Shown piece after piece: positions 46,875-56,099 of a stretch of 64,000 bases of DNA. A program made the translations under genes and the position numbers. The stretch lies in the NCBI RefSeq assembly GCF_012070395.1, contig NZ_JAAFYS010000003.1:124001-188000 (forward strand), written 5' to 3'. The DNA is from Pseudoroseicyclus tamaricis (GTDB lineage Bacteria > Pseudomonadota > Alphaproteobacteria > Rhodobacterales > Rhodobacteraceae). Each line of letters starts with the position of its first letter. Position 1 is the first letter of the stretch. Below the pieces are notes generated by a model. The model was not told the DNA's origin, did not search any database, and saw nothing but the letters and a program-made list of their open reading frames with translations.

Positions 46875-47726
46875 ATGCTCCGGGCGATCCATTTCACCCT
46901 TCTGGCGGGGGCCGTTGGCCTGTCCGCCTGTTCGCAGTCCGGTGACGCGGTGGTCGACCGGGCGCTGGCCGACATCAACGTGGTGGACGAGACCAACCTC
47001 AACGAGGTGATGCTCACCGTGGGCGACCCGACGGAGGCGGTCAGCTACTTCACCCGCGCCCTGCAGGCGAACCCCGGGCGCATCGATCTGGAGCGCGGCC
47101 TCGCCACCTCCCTCGTCCGCGCCGGCCGCGCGGCGGAAGGCGTCACCGCCTGGCAGGCCGTCACGGCGCACGGCGAAGCGACGAACGAGGACAGGGTGCA
47201 GCTGGCCGGCGCGATGATCCGCGCCGATCGCTGGGACGAGGCGGACCGGGCGCTCGACGCCATCCCGCCGACCTACGAGACCTACGAGCGCTACCGCCTC
47301 GAGGCCATCGTCGCCGACAGCAACCAGGAATGGCAGAAGGCCGACAGCTTCTACGAGATCGCCGCCGGGCTGACGACGACGCCCGCCGGCGTGCTCAACA
47401 ACTGGGGCTTCTCCAAGCTCTCCCGCGGGGCCTACCGCGAGGCGGAGGGGCTGTTCGAGGATGCGCTGCGGCACGACCCGCAGCTCTTCACCGCCAAGAA
47501 CAACCTCGTCATGGCCCGCGGCGCCCAGCGCGTCTACGAGCTGCCAGTGGTGCCGATGAGCCAGATCGAGCGGGCGGAGCTGCTCTACACGGCGGCGCTG
47601 ACGGCCATCAAGCAGAACGACCTGACCATCGGCAAGCAGCTGCTGCGCGAGGCGGTCGACACGCATCCCCAGCATTTCGAGGAGGCCGTGCGCGCCTTGC
47701 GCGCGCTCGAAGACGGCGCGGCGTAG
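46875..47726 (+). CDS. Second TPR lipoprotein of the Tad locus
   Basis: A 283-residue lipoprotein (lipobox GLSAC, Cys19) with TPR-like helical pairs at about 50-90 (DPTEAVSYFTRALQANPGRID), 170-230 (VLNNWGFSKLSRGAYREAEGLFEDALRHDPQ) and near the C-terminus (AIKQNDLTIGKQLLREAVDTHP). GAGGG lies 7 bases before ATG 46875. It is a paralogue in architecture of the preceding TadD-like protein and probably shares its role at the outer membrane. Confidence 0.87.
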   Translation: MLRAIHFTLLAGAVGLSACSQSGDAVVDRALADINVVDETNLNEVMLTVGDPTEAVSYFTRALQANPGRIDLERGLATSLVRAGRAAEGVTAWQAVTAHGEATNEDRVQLAGAMIRADRWDEADRALDAIPPTYETYERYRLEAIVADSNQEWQKADSFYEIAAGLTTTPAGVLNNWGFSKLSRGAYREAEGLFEDALRHDPQLFTAKNNLVMARGAQRVYELPVVPMSQIERAELLYTAALTAIKQNDLTIGKQLLREAVDTHPQHFEEAVRALRALEDGAA

Positions 47727-47731
47727 AGGCG

Positions 47732-48226
47732 ATGCTTGCCGTCACGGCCCGGGAGGCCGCCTTCTTCCTGCCGCTCGTCGTTCCGATCTGCCTCTATGTC
47801 TGCTGGTCGGACCTCTCCATGATGAAGATCACCAACATCGCCGTGCTGGCGCTGCTGGCGGTCTACGTCGTGCTCGGCCCCTTCGCGCTGGAGATGTCCG
47901 ATTACATCTGGCGCTACAGCCACCTCGCCGTGGTGCTGATCGCCGCCATGCTGCTCTTCGCCGTCGGCGCCATGGGCGCGGGAGACGCCAAGTTCGCCGC
48001 CGCCGCCGCGCCCTTCATCGCGCTGGCCGACCTGCGGTTGATCCTGCTGCTCTTCGCCGCCTGCCTGCTGGCCAGCTATGCCGCGCACCGCCTCGCCCGC
48101 GCCACGCCGCTGCGCCGCCTCGCGCCCGACTGGCAGAGCTGGGAGGCGGGCCGCCGCTTCCCCATGGGGCTGCCGCTCTCCGCCACGCTGGTCTTCTACC
48201 TCGCCCTCGGCCTCGTCGGCGCCTGA
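47732..48226 (+). CDS. cpaA: Prepilin peptidase CpaA/TadV
   Basis: A 164-residue membrane aspartic peptidase that trims the Flp prepilins. The two catalytic aspartates are in CWSDLSMMKITN and MGAGDAKF (GxGD motif); about four membrane helices are visible. It lacks the N-terminal methyltransferase domain of PilD, as is normal for Tad peptidases. ATG 47732 follows the TPR gene after 5 bases. It closes the Tad operon. Confidence 0.92.
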   Translation: MLAVTAREAAFFLPLVVPICLYVCWSDLSMMKITNIAVLALLAVYVVLGPFALEMSDYIWRYSHLAVVLIAAMLLFAVGAMGAGDAKFAAAAAPFIALADLRLILLLFAACLLASYAAHRLARATPLRRLAPDWQSWEAGRRFPMGLPLSATLVFYLALGLVGA

Positions 48227-48230
48227 GCGC

Positions 48231-48271
48231 TCAGAACCACTGGGTCAGAACCACTGGCTCAGAACCATTGG
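48231..48271. repeat. Three tandem copies of a 14-bp unit at the 3' end of the glycosyltransferase-like gene
   Basis: TCAGAACCACTGG, TCAGAACCACTGG and TCAGAACCATTGG begin at 48231, 48245 and 48259. On the minus strand each reads CC(A/G)(A)TGGTTCTGA, that is Gln-Trp-Phe-stop. As 14 is not a multiple of 3, the three copies put this ending and its TGA in all three frames. Confidence 0.85.
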
Positions 48272-49140
48272 CCCGGCTCCATCAGACCGAGGTCGAGGAG
48301 CTGCTGCGAGGCCCAGTCGAAGGGCACCGAGTTGCCCCACATGAAATCGCTGATCGCGAAGGTCGAGCCGGGATTGCGCTTGAGCGCCTTGGCCGTCCGG
48401 AAGGAGCAGATCGCCGCCGTCACCGAATGGTGCCACGGGCAGGCATATGTGTTCATCTCCTCGTCCGAGAGGCGATGATCCGCCAGCAGCTTCAGCCCCG
48501 GCTTCGTGCGGAAAAGTCCGATCCGGTCGATCCGCCGGCTCGCCTCGGGCACGAACTCCTCGAAGCGCCATCGCAGGCCCCCGAAGAAGTCGAGCTGCCG
48601 GTCCTTCGGGTGGCCATGGTTCGCTTCGTCACGCCGGGCGAGGGCGAAGTAGCCGTTGCGGTCGATATGCGCATCGGTCAGCGAGACGGCCTCGGGCGCG
48701 GCGGAAAGGTCGCTGGCGTAGAGGTCGATGACGTAGGTGAGCACCGAGTCCCGCCGCTCCTCCGCCACGAAGGCCAGCATCTCCCCGATGCTGCGCGTCT
48801 CGCAGAAGGGGTAGAACAGGTACTCCGCCCCGTAGCCGTAGTAGAGCCACGTGCCCGCCGGCGCCCGGGCGATGACCTCGTTGACGGCGCGCATCGCCGC
48901 CCGCCCCTGCCCTGGCGCAAGATCGACCCGCGCCACCCGCTCGTCGGCCAGCTCGGGCAGCTCCGGCAGGGCGAGGCCGGGGTCGGCGAAGAGCAGCAGG
49001 GTGGCAAAGCCGCAGCGCAAGTGGTGGGCGAGGGTCGAGCCCAGCTCCACCTCGTCCTCCGCCACGATCGCCGCGACAGGGCCCTTCGCCAGCGCGGCCG
49101 GGCGGGCGGAGAGGAGGGAGGAGAGGCTCTCGTAGCGCAT
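48259..49140 (-). CDS. Glycosyltransferase family 2-like protein
   Basis: A 293-residue cytosolic protein that I recognise only loosely as the family 2-like (GT92-like) glycosyltransferases common in Rhodobacterales. Visible blocks are VAAIVAEDEVELGSTLAHHLRCG (a nucleotide-sugar entry strand), VIDLYASDL, GGLRWRFEEF, and NTYACPWHHSVTAAICSFRTAKALKR toward the C-terminus. ATG 49140 is preferred; ATG 49176 would add 12 residues. It converges on cpaA, and its last codons lie in a 14-bp tandem repeat. A role in surface polysaccharide or pilin glycosylation would be inference from position. Confidence 0.6.
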   Translation of the reverse strand: MRYESLSSLLSARPAALAKGPVAAIVAEDEVELGSTLAHHLRCGFATLLLFADPGLALPELPELADERVARVDLAPGQGRAAMRAVNEVIARAPAGTWLYYGYGAEYLFYPFCETRSIGEMLAFVAEERRDSVLTYVIDLYASDLSAAPEAVSLTDAHIDRNGYFALARRDEANHGHPKDRQLDFFGGLRWRFEEFVPEASRRIDRIGLFRTKPGLKLLADHRLSDEEMNTYACPWHHSVTAAICSFRTAKALKRNPGSTFAISDFMWGNSVPFDWASQQLLDLGLMEPGQWF

Positions 49141-49232
49141 GGGCCAAGCCTTCGCTCGCGGCGCCTTGCATTGCAAGGCCGGGCGCGAGCCGCTAGAGCC
49201 TCTCGCCAGACCCAGACCCCTCGCGAGGCCCC

Positions 49233-50537
49233 ATGGCCAAGAAGCTCCACATCCGCACCTACGGGTGCCAGATGAACGTCTATGACAGCGAGCGCATGGC
49301 CGAGGCGCTGGCCGGCCGCGGCTACGAGCAGACGGAGGACGTGGGCGAGGCCGATCTGGTGCTTCTCAACACCTGCCACATCCGCGAGAAGGCGGCCGAG
49401 AAGGTCTATTCCGAGCTCGGGCGCCTCAGGGAGCTGAAGGCCGCCCGCCCCGGCATGCGCATCGGCGTCGCCGGCTGCGTCGCCCAGGCCGAGGGGGAGG
49501 ATATCCTCACCCGCGCGCCGATGGTCGATCTCGTCCTCGGCCCGCAGAGCTACCACCGCCTGCCGGAGCTGGATCGCGCCCTCGCCACCGGCGCCCGTCT
49601 GGTGGAGACGGACTTCCCCGCCGAGGACAAGTTCGACGAGTTGCCCGAGCGCCGCAAGGCGACGCGCGGGCCCACGGCCTTTCTCACCGTGCAGGAGGGC
49701 TGCGACAAGTTCTGCGCCTTCTGCGTGGTGCCCTACACCCGCGGCGCCGAGGTCTCCCGGCCCGCCGAGCGGGTGCTGGCCGAGGCGCGGGCGCTGGTCG
49801 AGGCGGGGGTGTGCGAGCTGACGCTGCTGGGCCAGAACGTCAACGCCTACCACGGCCATCCGGGCGGCCTCGCCGGGCTGGTGCGGGCGCTGGCGGAGAT
49901 CGATGGCCTCCTGCGCATCCGCTACACGACGAGCCACCCGAACGACATGGACGACGCGCTCATCGCCGCCCATGGCGAGGTGGACAAGCTCATGCCCTAT
50001 CTGCACCTGCCGGTGCAGTCCGGCTCCGACCGGGTACTGAAGGCGATGAACCGCAAGCACAGCGCCGCCGAGTACCTCGCCGTCATCGAGCGGCTGCGCG
50101 AAGCCCGCCCCGACATCCTGCTGACATCGGACTTCATCACCGGCTTTCCCGGCGAGACGGAGGCGGAGTTCGAGGAGACGATGAGCCTCGTGCGCGCCGT
50201 CGGCTACGGCGCCGCCTTCTCCTTCGCCTATTCCCCCCGCCCCGGCACCCCGGCGGCGGATCGCAAGGGGCAGGTGCCGCGCGAGGTCTCCATGGACCGG
50301 CTGCATCGCCTGCAGGCGCTGATCGCCGAGCAGCAGCGCGCGGCGCTGGAGGCGATGGTGGGGCGCGAGGTGGGCGTCCTCTTCGAAAAGCCGGGACGGC
50401 TGGAAGGCCAGATGGCCGGCAAGTCCGATCACCTGCACGCCGTGCACGTGCAGGCCCCCGCCTCCGCCATTGGAGAGCTGCGCCGCGTGCGCATCACCGA
50501 GGCGGGGCCCAACTCCCTCGCCGGCGTGCTTGTCTAG
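49233..50537 (+). CDS. miaB: tRNA-2-methylthio-N6-dimethylallyladenosine synthase MiaB
   Basis: A 434-residue radical SAM enzyme that adds a methylthio group to A37 of tRNAs. The N-terminal UPF0004 domain has cluster cysteines in YGCQMN (Cys12), NTCHIRE and AGCVAQ; the radical SAM motif is CDKFCAFC (Cys157, 161, 164); a TRAM domain ends the chain. Length matches MiaB. It precedes an OmpA gene by 230 bases containing end hairpins. Confidence 0.96.
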   Translation: MAKKLHIRTYGCQMNVYDSERMAEALAGRGYEQTEDVGEADLVLLNTCHIREKAAEKVYSELGRLRELKAARPGMRIGVAGCVAQAEGEDILTRAPMVDLVLGPQSYHRLPELDRALATGARLVETDFPAEDKFDELPERRKATRGPTAFLTVQEGCDKFCAFCVVPYTRGAEVSRPAERVLAEARALVEAGVCELTLLGQNVNAYHGHPGGLAGLVRALAEIDGLLRIRYTTSHPNDMDDALIAAHGEVDKLMPYLHLPVQSGSDRVLKAMNRKHSAAEYLAVIERLREARPDILLTSDFITGFPGETEAEFEETMSLVRAVGYGAAFSFAYSPRPGTPAADRKGQVPREVSMDRLHRLQALIAEQQRAALEAMVGREVGVLFEKPGRLEGQMAGKSDHLHAVHVQAPASAIGELRRVRITEAGPNSLAGVLV

Positions 50538-50598
50538 TAGGGCGAAGGGCAGGACGAATCGAGCCACGCCGCCCCGAGCGGCGGCTGGGCCTTCCCCG

Positions 50599-50625
50599 AC
50601 AATCCACGCTCCGAGGCTGGATTGT
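50599..50625 (+). terminator. miaB downstream hairpin
   Basis: ACAATCCA pairs with TGGATTGT around an 11-base loop; a smaller GCCGCC/GGCGGC hairpin (50568-50585) precedes it. Neither has a long T-run. Confidence 0.45.
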
Positions 50626-50666
50626 TGCCGCCGATGGCGCAGATTTCGTTAAAATTTCTTTCCAAC

Positions 50667-50696
50667 TTGACCGGCTGGCGTAACATCCGCCTTAAC
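50667..50696 (+). promoter_or_regulatory. Candidate promoter of the OmpA-lipoprotein pair
   Basis: TTGACC (50667-50672) and CTTAAC (50691-50696) at 18 bases, with an A/T-rich stretch (GTTAAAATTTCTTT, 50648-50661) just upstream that could act as an UP element. 72 bases before ATG 50768. Confidence 0.45.
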
Positions 50697-50767
50697 ACGT
50701 CAAAGTCCTGTGCCATGCCGGCCCGCTGCCCGCCGCTGGCCCGACCATTCCGAAAGGGATCGCTGCC

Positions 50768-51322
50768 ATGAGAAGCTTCGTCCGCCACCTGAGGGCCACC
50801 TTGTCCGCGCTCGCCGCGGGCGCCTTCCTCTCCGCCGGGCTGCTCCAGCCCGCCTTTGCGGACGAGCAGTACCTGCCCAGCATCTGGATCGATCCCGACG
50901 GCTGCGAGCACTGGGCCCTCGATGACGGCGCCGAGGGCTACATGTCCCCCCATCTCGATCGCAATGGCGACCCTGTCTGCCACCGCGCCGAGATCTGCGG
51001 CGTCATGCCGACGGACCAGCTCTTCGCCACCGACCGCTCGGACATCAACGCCGAGAACCGCCAGCGGCTGGCGAACTTCTTCACCAGCGCCAATGCCTTC
51101 GGCTTCCTGATCTACGGCCACACCGACAGCCGCGCCTCCGACGAGTACAACATCGCGCTGTCCGAGCGCCGCGCCGCCTCCGTCGCCGACGTCGCCCAGT
51201 CGATCGGCGCGCGTGTGGTGGACGTGAAGGGCTTCGGCGAGCGCCGGCCCCGCGCCGTCAACGATACCCCGCAGGGCGGCATGCGCCTGAACCGCCGTGT
51301 CGAGATCTACTGCCTGCGCTAA
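50768..51322 (+). CDS. Periplasmic OmpA-domain protein with N-terminal Cys module
   Basis: A 184-residue exported protein with a signal peptide (cleavage AFA-DEQ near residue 31). Residues 39-71 form a small module IWIDPDGCEHWALDDG...GYM...VC with Cys46 and Cys71. The rest is an OmpA peptidoglycan-binding domain (YGHTDSRASDEYNIALSERRA; LNRRVEIYC). The same module, with the same 25-residue Cys spacing, is in the lipoprotein encoded 20 bases downstream. Probably cell-wall associated. The role of the module is unknown to me. Confidence 0.88.
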   Translation: MRSFVRHLRATLSALAAGAFLSAGLLQPAFADEQYLPSIWIDPDGCEHWALDDGAEGYMSPHLDRNGDPVCHRAEICGVMPTDQLFATDRSDINAENRQRLANFFTSANAFGFLIYGHTDSRASDEYNIALSERRAASVADVAQSIGARVVDVKGFGERRPRAVNDTPQGGMRLNRRVEIYCLR

Positions 51323-51341
51323 CCCGGTAAGGATGACGATC

Positions 51342-51641
51342 ATGACCTTTCTCAAACCCGCCATCCTGCTGGCCGGCCTCGCGGCGCTCTCCGCCTGCAC
51401 CGATTACGGGCCGGACAAGAGCGTGGACCGCAACATCGACTCCCACTCGCTGACCGACCTCGTCGCCGGCATCTGGGTCGATCCCAACGGCTGCGACCAC
51501 TGGATCATCGACGACGGCTTCGAGGGCTACATGTCCGAGCGGCTGACGCCCGACGGACGACCCGTCTGCTCCGGCGTCGCCGCCCCGAGCACCGTCACCG
51601 GCCCCTTCAAGGACGGCTCGCCGATCCCCGACCTGCTCTGA
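51342..51641 (+). CDS. Small lipoprotein sharing the Cys module of the OmpA protein
   Basis: A 99-residue lipoprotein (lipobox ALSAC, Cys19). Residues 44-76 read IWVDPNGCDHWIIDDG...GYM...VC with Cys51 and Cys76, a clear paralogue of the module in the preceding protein, but there is no OmpA domain. TAAGGA (51328-51333) is 8 bases from ATG 51342, which rules out the overlapping ATG 51333. It is co-transcribed with the OmpA gene and followed by a strong terminator. Function unknown. Confidence 0.87.
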   Translation: MTFLKPAILLAGLAALSACTDYGPDKSVDRNIDSHSLTDLVAGIWVDPNGCDHWIIDDGFEGYMSERLTPDGRPVCSGVAAPSTVTGPFKDGSPIPDLL

Positions 51642-51665
51642 GGGCAGCGGCAGACCGACATGGCA

Positions 51666-51693
51666 GGCGCCGGTGGGGAGACCCGCCGGCGCC
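51666..51693 (+). terminator. Terminator of the OmpA-lipoprotein pair
   Basis: GGCGCCGGTGGG and CCCGCCGGCGCC form a 12-bp stem (one T.G pair) capped by GAGA, a GNRA-type tetraloop, then CTTCCCTTT. Very stable; the U-tract is interrupted. Confidence 0.7.
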
Positions 51694-51886
51694 CTTCCCT
51701 TTGCGTGGGCCGCAGCGCAGGGAAATCGGGCGTTCTCCGCGCCGATTTCCGCGCGGACATCGGTCCCTCCAAGGCGCCACGCAGCATGGCTCTGCGGCGC
51801 CCCGCCGAGCGGCACAATGCCCGCTTGCGCCATGGCGGCGATCTTGCCACGATGGCCCTAGGGACCAGCCCCAGGAGCCTACATAT

Positions 51887-52894
51887 TTGGTGTCGATTCT
51901 TCCCCCGCCCGCGATCCTCGAATTCCCTGACAACTTCCTCCTGATCGACCTGTGCGGCGAGCATGACCGCAATCTTGCCGAGCTCGAGGAGCGGCTGGAG
52001 GTGCAGATCCTGCGCCGCGGCAACCGGCTGGAGATCCACGGCGAGGCGGATTCGCAGCGCACGGCCGAACGAGTGCTCGCCGCGCTCTACCACCGGCTGG
52101 AACAGGGCCGCGGCATCGCCTCCGGCGATCTGGACCGTGAGCTGCGCATGGGCGGGCCGGAGCCGGCCCCGCCGCCCCGCTCCCGCCCTGCCGCCCTGCC
52201 CGGCCAGGCCGAACTCTTCGGCGCCGACGGGCAGCGGATCGAGATCAAGACCCGCAAGAAGCTGGTGGAGCCGAGGACGGAGGCGCAGAAGGCCTATGTC
52301 CGCTCACTCTTCCAGCACGAGCTGGCCTTCGGAATCGGCCCGGCCGGCACCGGCAAGACCTACCTCGCCGTCGCCGTGGGCGTCTCGATGTTCCTCACCG
52401 GCCATGTCGACCGCATCCTCCTCTCCCGCCCCGCCGTCGAGGCGGGCGAGAAGCTGGGCTACCTGCCCGGCGACATGAAGGAGAAGGTCGATCCCTACAT
52501 GCAGCCGCTCTACGACGCGCTGGGGGATTTCCTGCCGGGCAAGCAGGTGCAGAAGATGATGGAGGAGAAGGTGATCGAGATCGCCCCCCTCGCCTTCATG
52601 CGCGGGCGCACGCTCTCCCGCTCCTTCGTGGTGCTGGACGAGGCGCAGAACGCCACGACGATGCAGATGAAGATGTTCCTCACCCGCCTCGGCGAGGGCA
52701 GCCGCATGGTCATCACCGGCGACCGGACGCAGGTGGACCTGCCGCGCGGCATCTCCTCGGGCCTGTCGGACGCCGAGCGCCTGCTCAAGGCCATCCCGGA
52801 GATCTCCTTCAACTACTTCACGTCGAAGGACGTCGTCCGCCACCCGCTCGTCGCGGCGATCATCGAGGCCTACGATGCCGATGCCCCCGGCTGA
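51887..52894 (+). CDS. phoH: PhoH family ATPase
   Basis: A 335-residue PhoH-like protein: an N-terminal KH-like region (LAELEERLEVQILRRGNRLEI), a linker, then the PhoH P-loop core with Walker A FGIGPAGTGKTYLA and Walker B SFVVLDEAQN, and MVITGDRTQVDLP. No ATG fits: TTG 51887 is used because AGGAG (51873-51877) lies 9 bases away; GTG 51890 directly after it is the alternative. It heads the conserved phoH-ybeY-CorC-lnt run linked to RNA metabolism and envelope maturation. Confidence 0.93.
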   Translation: MVSILPPPAILEFPDNFLLIDLCGEHDRNLAELEERLEVQILRRGNRLEIHGEADSQRTAERVLAALYHRLEQGRGIASGDLDRELRMGGPEPAPPPRSRPAALPGQAELFGADGQRIEIKTRKKLVEPRTEAQKAYVRSLFQHELAFGIGPAGTGKTYLAVAVGVSMFLTGHVDRILLSRPAVEAGEKLGYLPGDMKEKVDPYMQPLYDALGDFLPGKQVQKMMEEKVIEIAPLAFMRGRTLSRSFVVLDEAQNATTMQMKMFLTRLGEGSRMVITGDRTQVDLPRGISSGLSDAERLLKAIPEISFNYFTSKDVVRHPLVAAIIEAYDADAPG

Positions 52895-52955
52895 CCGGCC
52901 CCGCTCGCCGCTCCCTTGCGGGCACGTCTCGCCCGCTGCCGCCGCGCCCCCTGTC

Positions 52956-53015
52956 TTTGGTCCGAAAAAATCCTCGGGGGGGCTGCCGCAGGCAGCGGGG
53001 GGCAGACAGCCCCCC
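52956..53015 (-). repeat. Dispersed terminator-like element, copy 4 (divergent variant)
   Basis: On the minus strand GGGGGGC-TGTCT-GCCCCCC (53015-52997) and a CTGCC/GGCAG hairpin (52983-52995) precede CCCCCCCGAGGATTTTTTCGGACCAAAG. The core differs from the other copies (ATTTTTTCGGACCA for TATTTTTGGCCAGA). It lies between phoH and ybeY, both on the plus strand, so here it is antisense to the flanking genes. Confidence 0.65.
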
Positions 53016-53050
53016 TCCCCGGCCGGACACCCCGCGACGGGGTTTCAGCG

Positions 53051-53551
53051 ATGAGCGCCATCGACGTTCTCATCGAGGATGACCGCTGGTCCACAATCGA
53101 CCTCGAAGCCCTTGCCGAGCGCGCCGCCACTGCGGCGCTTTTCCATCTCGGCCTCGCGGGCGGCGGCTACGAGGCCGCCCTCCTCGCCTGCAACGACGCG
53201 CGCATCGCCGCGCTAAACGCCGATTTCCGCGGCAAGCCCGTGCCCACCAACGTCCTCTCCTGGCCGTCGTCGGAGCGGGGCGCGGACACCGCCGGCGCCG
53301 TTCCCCCGCCGCCCGGGCCGGGCGACGAGGAGCTCGGCGACATCGCCATCGCGTGGGAGACCTGCGCGACCGAGGCCGAGGCGGCGGGGCGGCCGATGGC
53401 GGCGCATGTGACTCACCTTGTCGTGCACGGGTTTCTTCATCTTCTCGGTTACGATCACGAGAGAGACGAGGACGCCGCGTTGATGGAACGACTTGAGGCG
53501 GAGATACTGGACAAGGTGGGGGTGGCGAACCCATATGAGATGGAGATGTGA
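53051..53551 (+). CDS. ybeY: Endoribonuclease YbeY (rRNA maturation factor)
   Basis: A 166-residue zinc endonuclease for 16S rRNA 3' processing and ribosome quality control. The metal motif HGFLHLLGYDH carries His126, His130 and His136; RGKPVPTNVLSWP and ELGDIAIAWE are the other family blocks. ATG 53051 follows ACGGGG weakly. It lies between phoH and the CorC gene, the usual order. Confidence 0.95.
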   Translation: MSAIDVLIEDDRWSTIDLEALAERAATAALFHLGLAGGGYEAALLACNDARIAALNADFRGKPVPTNVLSWPSSERGADTAGAVPPPPGPGDEELGDIAIAWETCATEAEAAGRPMAAHVTHLVVHGFLHLLGYDHERDEDAALMERLEAEILDKVGVANPYEMEM

Positions 53552-53581
53552 CGGGCGGGTCGAACCGCCGTTTCTTGCGAG

Positions 53582-54487
53582 ATGACAGTGACGATGGATA
53601 ACCCCACGCCCGGGCCCACGAACGGGCCCACGCCCGGGGACGACAGCGAAGAAGGGGAGCCTCCTCAGGGGAGGCCCGGACTTTTCACCCGCATCAAGGA
53701 GGCCTTCGGGCCGCAGGAGGCCGATGACCCGGCCGACCGCCCCGCTTCGGCGCCGACGACCTCGGTGCCCGGGCTGGGAAACCTGCGCCGGCTGCGGGTC
53801 AACGATGTCTCCGTCCCCACGGCGGAGATCACCGCCGTCCCGGTGACGGCCAGCGAAGAGGAGCTGGTGGACGTCTTCCGCGACAGCGGGCTGACGCGGC
53901 TGCCTGTCTTCGACGGTACGCTCGACACGCCCATCGGGTTGGTGAACCTCAAGGATTTCGCCCTCAAGCACGGCTTCAACGGCGACGGCGGCGAGGCCTT
54001 CGACCTGCGCCCGCTCGTGCGGCCGCTGCTCTTCGTGCCGCCCTCGATGCCGCTCGGCGTCCTGCTCACCAAGATGCAGGCGGAGCGGATCCACATGGCG
54101 CTGGTGATCGACGAATACGGCGGCACCGACGGGCTGGTGACGATCGAGGACCTGATCGAGCAGGTCGTCGGCGAGATCGAGGACGAGCACGACGTCGACG
54201 AGGCGGACAGCTTCGTGCAGGAGCGGCCGGGCATCTGGCTGGCGCAGGCGAAGACGGAGCTGACCGATTTCGAGGAAGCGACCGGCATCAACCTGACCGA
54301 GCACGAGGAAGTCGATGAGGAAGAGGTCGACACGCTGGGCGGCCTCGTCTTCATGCTCGCCGGGCACGTGCCGGCACGCGGAGAGGTGGTGCGCCACCCC
54401 GACGGGCCGGAATTCGAGGTGATCGACGCCGATCCCCGCCGCATCAAGCGCCTGCGCGTGCGCCTGCGGCCCGTGCCGGCGGAATGA
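53582..54487 (+). CDS. CorC/HlyC-type CBS-domain protein
   Basis: A 301-residue cytosolic protein with an acidic proline-rich start, two CBS domains (RLRVNDVSVPTAEITAVPV ... GLTRLPVFDG; LLFVPPSMPLGVLLTKMQ) joined to VIDEYGGTDGLVTIEDLIEQVVGEI, and the C-terminal CorC_HlyC domain (VDTLGGLVFMLAGHVPARGE). It lacks the DUF21 membrane domain, as CorC does. Linked to magnesium/cobalt efflux in enterobacteria. The start 53582 (ATGACAGTGACG) could also be ATG 53594. Confidence 0.92.
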   Translation: MTVTMDNPTPGPTNGPTPGDDSEEGEPPQGRPGLFTRIKEAFGPQEADDPADRPASAPTTSVPGLGNLRRLRVNDVSVPTAEITAVPVTASEEELVDVFRDSGLTRLPVFDGTLDTPIGLVNLKDFALKHGFNGDGGEAFDLRPLVRPLLFVPPSMPLGVLLTKMQAERIHMALVIDEYGGTDGLVTIEDLIEQVVGEIEDEHDVDEADSFVQERPGIWLAQAKTELTDFEEATGINLTEHEEVDEEEVDTLGGLVFMLAGHVPARGEVVRHPDGPEFEVIDADPRRIKRLRVRLRPVPAE

Positions 54488-54584
54488 CGCCAGACAGGCT
54501 TAAGGGGACGGTTGGCATTGAGGGGGGCGCGGCCCCCCGCCTGTCGGCCTACCCGGGCTATTCCCCGGAAAGCGAGAGCCGGCT

Positions 54585-56063
54585 GTGAGGCGGGCGACGG
54601 CCCCTGGGCTGCCGATCCTGCTCGGGGCGCTGGCGGCGCTGGGGCAGGCGCCGTGGGGGCTATGGCAGCTGACGGTGCTGGCGCTGGCGGGGCTGTTCTG
54701 GCTCTGGCCGGGTCGGGCGCGGCCGGCGCTCTTCGGCCTGCTGGCCGGCTTCGGATATTTCGCGGTGGCGCTGCACTGGATCGTGCATCCCTTCCTCGTC
54801 GAGCCGGAAATCTACGGCTGGATGGCGCCCTTCGGGCTCTTCTTCATGGCGCTCGGCGGCGGGGTGTTCTGGGCGATCGGTGCCTGGGGCGCGGCCCAGC
54901 TGACGCGCGGCGGCGGGGTGTGGGCGCAGAGGCTGGCACTGGCGGGCGGGCTGGCGGCGGTGGAACTGCTGCGCGGGCTCATCTTCACCGGCTTTCCCTG
55001 GGCGCTGATCGGCCATGTCTGGGTGGGCACGCCCCTCGCCCAGCTGGCCGCATGGATCGGGCCGCACGGGCTGACGACGCTGTCCTTGCTGGTCGCCGCC
55101 GGCATCGCCGGGCTGGCGGCCGGGCGGCATCGCTGGATGGCGGCGCTGCCGGTGCTGGCGCTGGCGCCGCTCTGGCCTCTGCTGGCGACCGGAGCGGCCC
55201 CGGCCTCCGAAGGGCCGATGATCCGCATCGTGCAGCCGAACGCCCCGCAGGCGGAGAAGTGGCGCCGGCCGGAGGTCTTCTACCAGCGGCTGCTTGACCT
55301 CTCCGCCGGGGACGGGGCGGGCGCGCCGCCGGACCTCGTCGTCTGGCCGGAGACGGCGGTGCCGTGGTGGCTGAACAGCGTCGGCGACCGCCTGCCGGAG
55401 ATGGCGGAGTCGGCGCGGGGGGCGCCGCTCGTCACCGGCATCCTGCGGCAGGAGGGGGCGCGGCTCTACAACTCGCTGATCACCCTCGGGCCGGCCGGGG
55501 AGGTGCAGAGCCTCTATGACAAGGCGCATCTGGTGCCCTTCGGCGAGTACATGCCCTGGGGCGACGTGCTCGGCCGCTTCGGGCTGCACGGGCTGGCGGC
55601 GAGCGAGGGGAGCGGCTTCTCCTCCGGGCCGGGGGCGCGGGTGATCGAGGTGCCGCGGCTCGGGCCCATGCTGCCGCTCATCTGCTACGAGGGCATCTTC
55701 GCCGAGGAGGTGCGCGCCGGGGCCGCCGGCGAGAGGCCGCGCGCCATGCTGTTGATCACCAACGATGCATGGTTCGGGCCGGGCGCCGGGCCGAAGCAGC
55801 ACCTCGCGCAGGCGCGCCTCAGGGCCATCGAGCAGGGGCTGCCGATGATCCGCGCCGCCAATACCGGCATCTCGGCGATGATCGACGCCAAAGGTCGCGT
55901 CACCGCCGAGCTGCCACTGGGTGTGGCCGGCGCGCTCGACGCGCGGCTGCCCGAGGCGCTGGCGCCGACACTCTACGCGCGGCTGGGCGACGGTCCGGCG
56001 GCGGGGGCGATGCTGCTCCTGCTGCTCGGCGCCGCGCTGGGGGGCCGGCGCTTTCGCGGTTGA
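54585..56063 (+). CDS. lnt: Apolipoprotein N-acyltransferase
   Basis: A 492-residue inner membrane enzyme that adds the third acyl chain to lipoproteins. Six or more N-terminal helices precede the nitrilase-like domain with the catalytic triad Glu256 ([11 protein letters not shown]), Lys313 ([14 protein letters not shown]) and Cys367 (ICYEGIF). The start is GTG 54585 ([10 protein letters not shown]). It serves the many lipoproteins of the window. 97-base gap after the CorC gene; followed by metK. Confidence 0.95.
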   Translation: MRRATAPGLPILLGALAALGQAPWGLWQLTVLALAGLFWLWPGRARPALFGLLAGFGYFAVALHWIVHPFLVEPEIYGWMAPFGLFFMALGGGVFWAIGAWGAAQLTRGGGVWAQRLALAGGLAAVELLRGLIFTGFPWALIGHVWVGTPLAQLAAWIGPHGLTTLSLLVAAGIAGLAAGRHRWMAALPVLALAPLWPLLATGAAPASEGPMIRIVQPNAPQAEKWRRPEVFYQRLLDLSAGDGAGAPPDLVVWPETAVPWWLNSVGDRLPEMAESARGAPLVTGILRQEGARLYNSLITLGPAGEVQSLYDKAHLVPFGEYMPWGDVLGRFGLHGLAASEGSGFSSGPGARVIEVPRLGPMLPLICYEGIFAEEVRAGAAGERPRAMLLITNDAWFGPGAGPKQHLAQARLRAIEQGLPMIRAANTGISAMIDAKGRVTAELPLGVAGALDARLPEALAPTLYARLGDGPAAGAMLLLLLGAALGGRRFRG

Positions 56064-56099
56064 CGCGGTTGTGAGGCCCGGCTACCTCCATACGATCCC

